Shown here: one piece after another, positions 4,647 through 6,816 of the stretch
Layout of the letters: each line of letters begins with the position of its first letter
How positions within the stretch are numbered: the first letter of the stretch is position 1
Assembly: GCA_003663535.1 (NCBI GenBank)
Contig: QMUE01000074.1
Coordinates: forward strand, 1-6,816
DNA from: Thermococci archaeon
GTDB lineage: Archaea > Methanobacteriota_B > Thermococci > Thermococcales > Thermococcaceae
Direction of reading: 5' to 3'
DNA length: 6,816 bases
Made by a program: the position numbers and the translations under genes
The notes under the pieces: model-generated
The model's database searches: none
Told to the model about the DNA's origin: nothing
What the model saw: the letters and a program-made list of their open reading frames with translations, nothing else

Positions 4647-6816
4647 ATGAAGATTACTCTTAAAGTCAGCGGTATGACCTGCGCCATGTGCGTTAAAACC
4701 ATAGAAATACCCCTGTCCGAACTGGATGGAGTCAGGGCCGCAAAGGCAAATCTCAACAGTGAGACCGTTTTTGTTGATTTTGACGAGTCAAAAGTTAGCC
4801 TGAATCAGATAATCCGGGCCATAGAAGATGTGGGATACGAGGTGATAAGGGAGCGCAGGGAAGCAGTAATCAAAATCGGGGGAATGACGTGCGCCATGTG
4901 TGTCAAGACCGTGGAAAAAGCAATTGAGGAACTGCCGGGTATTTTCGATGTAAACGTTAACCTCGCAACCGAAACCGCGAGAGTAGCTTACAACCCTTCG
5001 CATGTCGGAGTTGAGGACATTAAGAGAGCCATTGAGAGTGTTGGATACGGGTTTTTGGGCATAGAGGGGGAAGAAACGCGCGATATAGAGAAGGAAGTGA
5101 GGGAGAAGCAACTGCGGGAGATGAAACGCAACCTCCTGGTTGCCTGGGGCGTTGGAATACCCCTCTTCCTCTCCATGCAGCTGAAGAGGTTTGGAATCCA
5201 CTTTGAGAACCTGATTTACGTCCAGTTTCTCCTCGCGACGGTGGCCATAGCCTACGCCGGGAGGGGAATTTTCAAAAAGGCCTACTCGTCACTCAGGCAC
5301 GGGACACTTAACATGGAGGTCATGTACTCACTGGGCATAGGTTCCGCATACCTGACGAGCGTTCTGGCAACGTTCGGCTTGATTCCCGGGGAGTTCAACT
5401 TTTACGAGGCCAGCGTTCTGCTGATGGCGTTTTTGCTCCTCGGCCGTTTCCTTGAGGCGAGAGCTAAGGGGAAAACGAGCGAGGCGATAAAGAAGCTCAT
5501 GGGGCTCCAGGCAAAGAAGGCCACTGTCGTGAGGGACGGAAAGGAACTCGAGGTTCCGATAGGTGAAGTTAAGGTAGGAGATACCGTCATCGTAAAGCCC
5601 GGGGAAAGAATCCCGGTGGATGGTATCGTGCTCGATGGCAAGAGCTACGTTGATGAGTCCATGATAACCGGCGAACCCATTCCCAGCTTAAAAAATGCCG
5701 GAGACAATGTCATAGGCGGAACCATAAACGGGAATTCAGTCCTCAAGATTAAAGCGGAGAAAGTTGGAAGGGATACGCTCCTTGCCCAGATTATAAGACT
5801 TGTCGAGGAAGCTCAAAATACAAAGCCCCCCGTGCAGAGGCTCGCCGATGCCGTGGTGACCTATTTCATACCATCCGTGCTGGTGATTGCTTTGCTTTCT
5901 TTCGCTTACTGGTACTTCATAGCTGGCAAACCGCTGGTCTTCGCGTTCACAACGCTGCTCAGCGTTCTCGTTATTGCCTGTCCGTGCGCCTTCGGCTTAG
6001 CCACTCCAACGGCCCTGACGGTCGGTATCGGCAAGGGGGCGGAGATGGGGATACTCATCAAAAACGGTGAAGCCCTTGAGACGGCGAGAAAAGCGACTAT
6101 AGTTCTCTTCGACAAAACCGGGACGCTCACGAAGGGCAAGCCCGAAGTGACGGACGTAATAACCTTTGGGATGGACAAAAAGGAGCTGCTGAAGCTCGTT
6201 GCATCTGCCGAGAAGCGCTCCGAGCACCCGCTTGGAGACGCCATCGTGAGGAAGGCCCGGGAGATGGGCCTTGAGCTTGAAGAGCCGGAGGAGTTTGAGG
6301 CCATAACCGGCAAGGGCGTTAGGGCTAAAGTCAAAGGAGGAGAGGTATTGGCAGGAAACAGAAAGTTGCTTGCAGAAAATGGGTTCTCAATAAGCAACGT
6401 CGAGGAAATCCTCCGCAAATTAGAGGGCGAGGGAAAAACCGCCGTGATAGTAGCTATAAACGGTAGGGTGGCCGGTATAATAGGAATCGCAGACACCATA
6501 AAGGAAGGGGCCAAGGAAGCGATTGAGGAACTTCACAGGATGGGAAAGAAAGTTGGCATGATAACCGGCGACAACAGAAGAACGACCGAAGCGATAGGGA
6601 AGAGCATAGGTGTCGACTACATCCTGGCGGAAGTTTTGCCGGGAGATAAAGCCAATGAAGTCAAGAAGCTCCAGGAAAAAGGAGAAATTGTAATCTTCGT
6701 TGGGGATGGCATAAACGACGCTCCCGCTCTCGCTCAAGCGAATGTTGGCATAGCCGTTGGAAATGCGACCGACGTAGCTATGGAAAGCGGGGACATGGTG
6801 TTGGTCAGGAACGACC
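4647..6816 (+). CDS. copA: Cu(I)-exporting P1B-1 ATPase (CopA), 3'-partial
   Basis: The window holds 723 codons; about 80 more are expected. Two N-terminal heavy-metal-associated domains carry GMTCAMC (C12/C15 and C82/C85). Membrane segments lie near residues 162-180, 187-205, 222-245, 252-272, 405-427 and 435-455, the last with CPC (445-447). The actuator TGEP is at 341-344, the phosphorylated Asp at 489 (DKTGT), the SEHP His at 527, TGD at 640-642 and GDGIND at 686-691. [10 protein letters not shown] is the Cu(I) (P1B-1) form. The last two membrane segments, with the expected Asn/Tyr and Met/Ser copper ligands, are past the right edge. ATG at 4647 is chosen because GGTGGTGAG precedes it; an in-frame GTG at 4641 would bury that site. 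It exports copper from the cytoplasm, and divergent CopR is the likely regulator. Sampled GC is 35 of 60 at 5941-6000, unlike the island. No frameshift is seen. Confidence 0.96.
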   Translation, partial: MKITLKVSGMTCAMCVKTIEIPLSELDGVRAAKANLNSETVFVDFDESKVSLNQIIRAIEDVGYEVIRERREAVIKIGGMTCAMCVKTVEKAIEELPGIFDVNVNLATETARVAYNPSHVGVEDIKRAIESVGYGFLGIEGEETRDIEKEVREKQLREMKRNLLVAWGVGIPLFLSMQLKRFGIHFENLIYVQFLLATVAIAYAGRGIFKKAYSSLRHGTLNMEVMYSLGIGSAYLTSVLATFGLIPGEFNFYEASVLLMAFLLLGRFLEARAKGKTSEAIKKLMGLQAKKATVVRDGKELEVPIGEVKVGDTVIVKPGERIPVDGIVLDGKSYVDESMITGEPIPSLKNAGDNVIGGTINGNSVLKIKAEKVGRDTLLAQIIRLVEEAQNTKPPVQRLADAVVTYFIPSVLVIALLSFAYWYFIAGKPLVFAFTTLLSVLVIACPCAFGLATPTALTVGIGKGAEMGILIKNGEALETARKATIVLFDKTGTLTKGKPEVTDVITFGMDKKELLKLVASAEKRSEHPLGDAIVRKAREMGLELEEPEEFEAITGKGVRAKVKGGEVLAGNRKLLAENGFSISNVEEILRKLEGEGKTAVIVAINGRVAGIIGIADTIKEGAKEAIEELHRMGKKVGMITGDNRRTTEAIGKSIGVDYILAEVLPGDKANEVKKLQEKGEIVIFVGDGINDAPALAQANVGIAVGNATDVAMESGDMVLVRND

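Noticed and set aside
5906..6737. Long minus-strand open frames within copA
   Set aside because: They are opposite conserved copA motifs (CPC, DKTGT, HP) and Ser/Pro/Ala-rich, as expected for reverse reading of this gene.

Overview
The window looks like chromosomal DNA of a hyperthermophilic archaeon of the Thermococcales (Thermococcus/Pyrococcus group). The main reason is the divergent pair of an Lrp/AsnC-type regulator with a C-terminal TRASH metal-sensing motif (copR) and a copper P-type ATPase (copA). This arrangement is known from Pyrococcus furiosus and Thermococcus onnurineus. Supporting signs are GGTG-type ribosome binding sites, A/T-rich TATA-like boxes, heavy use of AGG/AGA and ATA codons, and tight gene packing.

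Layout, left to right. (1) Positions 1-1241 hold the 3' part of a Zn/Cd-type (P1B-2) heavy-metal ATPase. Its first ~370-420 bases are very GC-rich with bacterial-looking codons, while the rest has Thermococcales codon use, so it reads as a chimera. (2) Positions ~1242-3640 are an A/T-rich accessory island. It holds a pyrimidine-rich gap, then a Panacea-domain (SocA/DUF4065-type) gene overlapping by 32 bases an unrecognised 437-residue gene. That gene's C-terminal part resembles a PD-(D/E)XK nuclease core. Downstream are hairpins and a broken SAM-methyltransferase start on the minus strand. (3) Positions 3651-6816 are the copper locus: a small membrane-anchored or exported protein with a striking methionine ladder, copR pointing toward it, a 119-base divergent control region, and copA running off the right edge.

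How it works together. CopR is expected to sense copper through its Cys-rich TRASH domain and control copA. CopA pumps Cu(I) out of the cell, and the Met-rich protein probably binds Cu outside or at the membrane. The left ATPase would export Zn/Cd, making this a metal-tolerance neighbourhood interrupted by an island. The Panacea gene and its overlapping partner form a candidate toxin-antitoxin or defence module, with the 437-residue protein as the putative effector. This pair is the best candidate for something undescribed.

No tRNA, rRNA, CRISPR array or transposase is visible.
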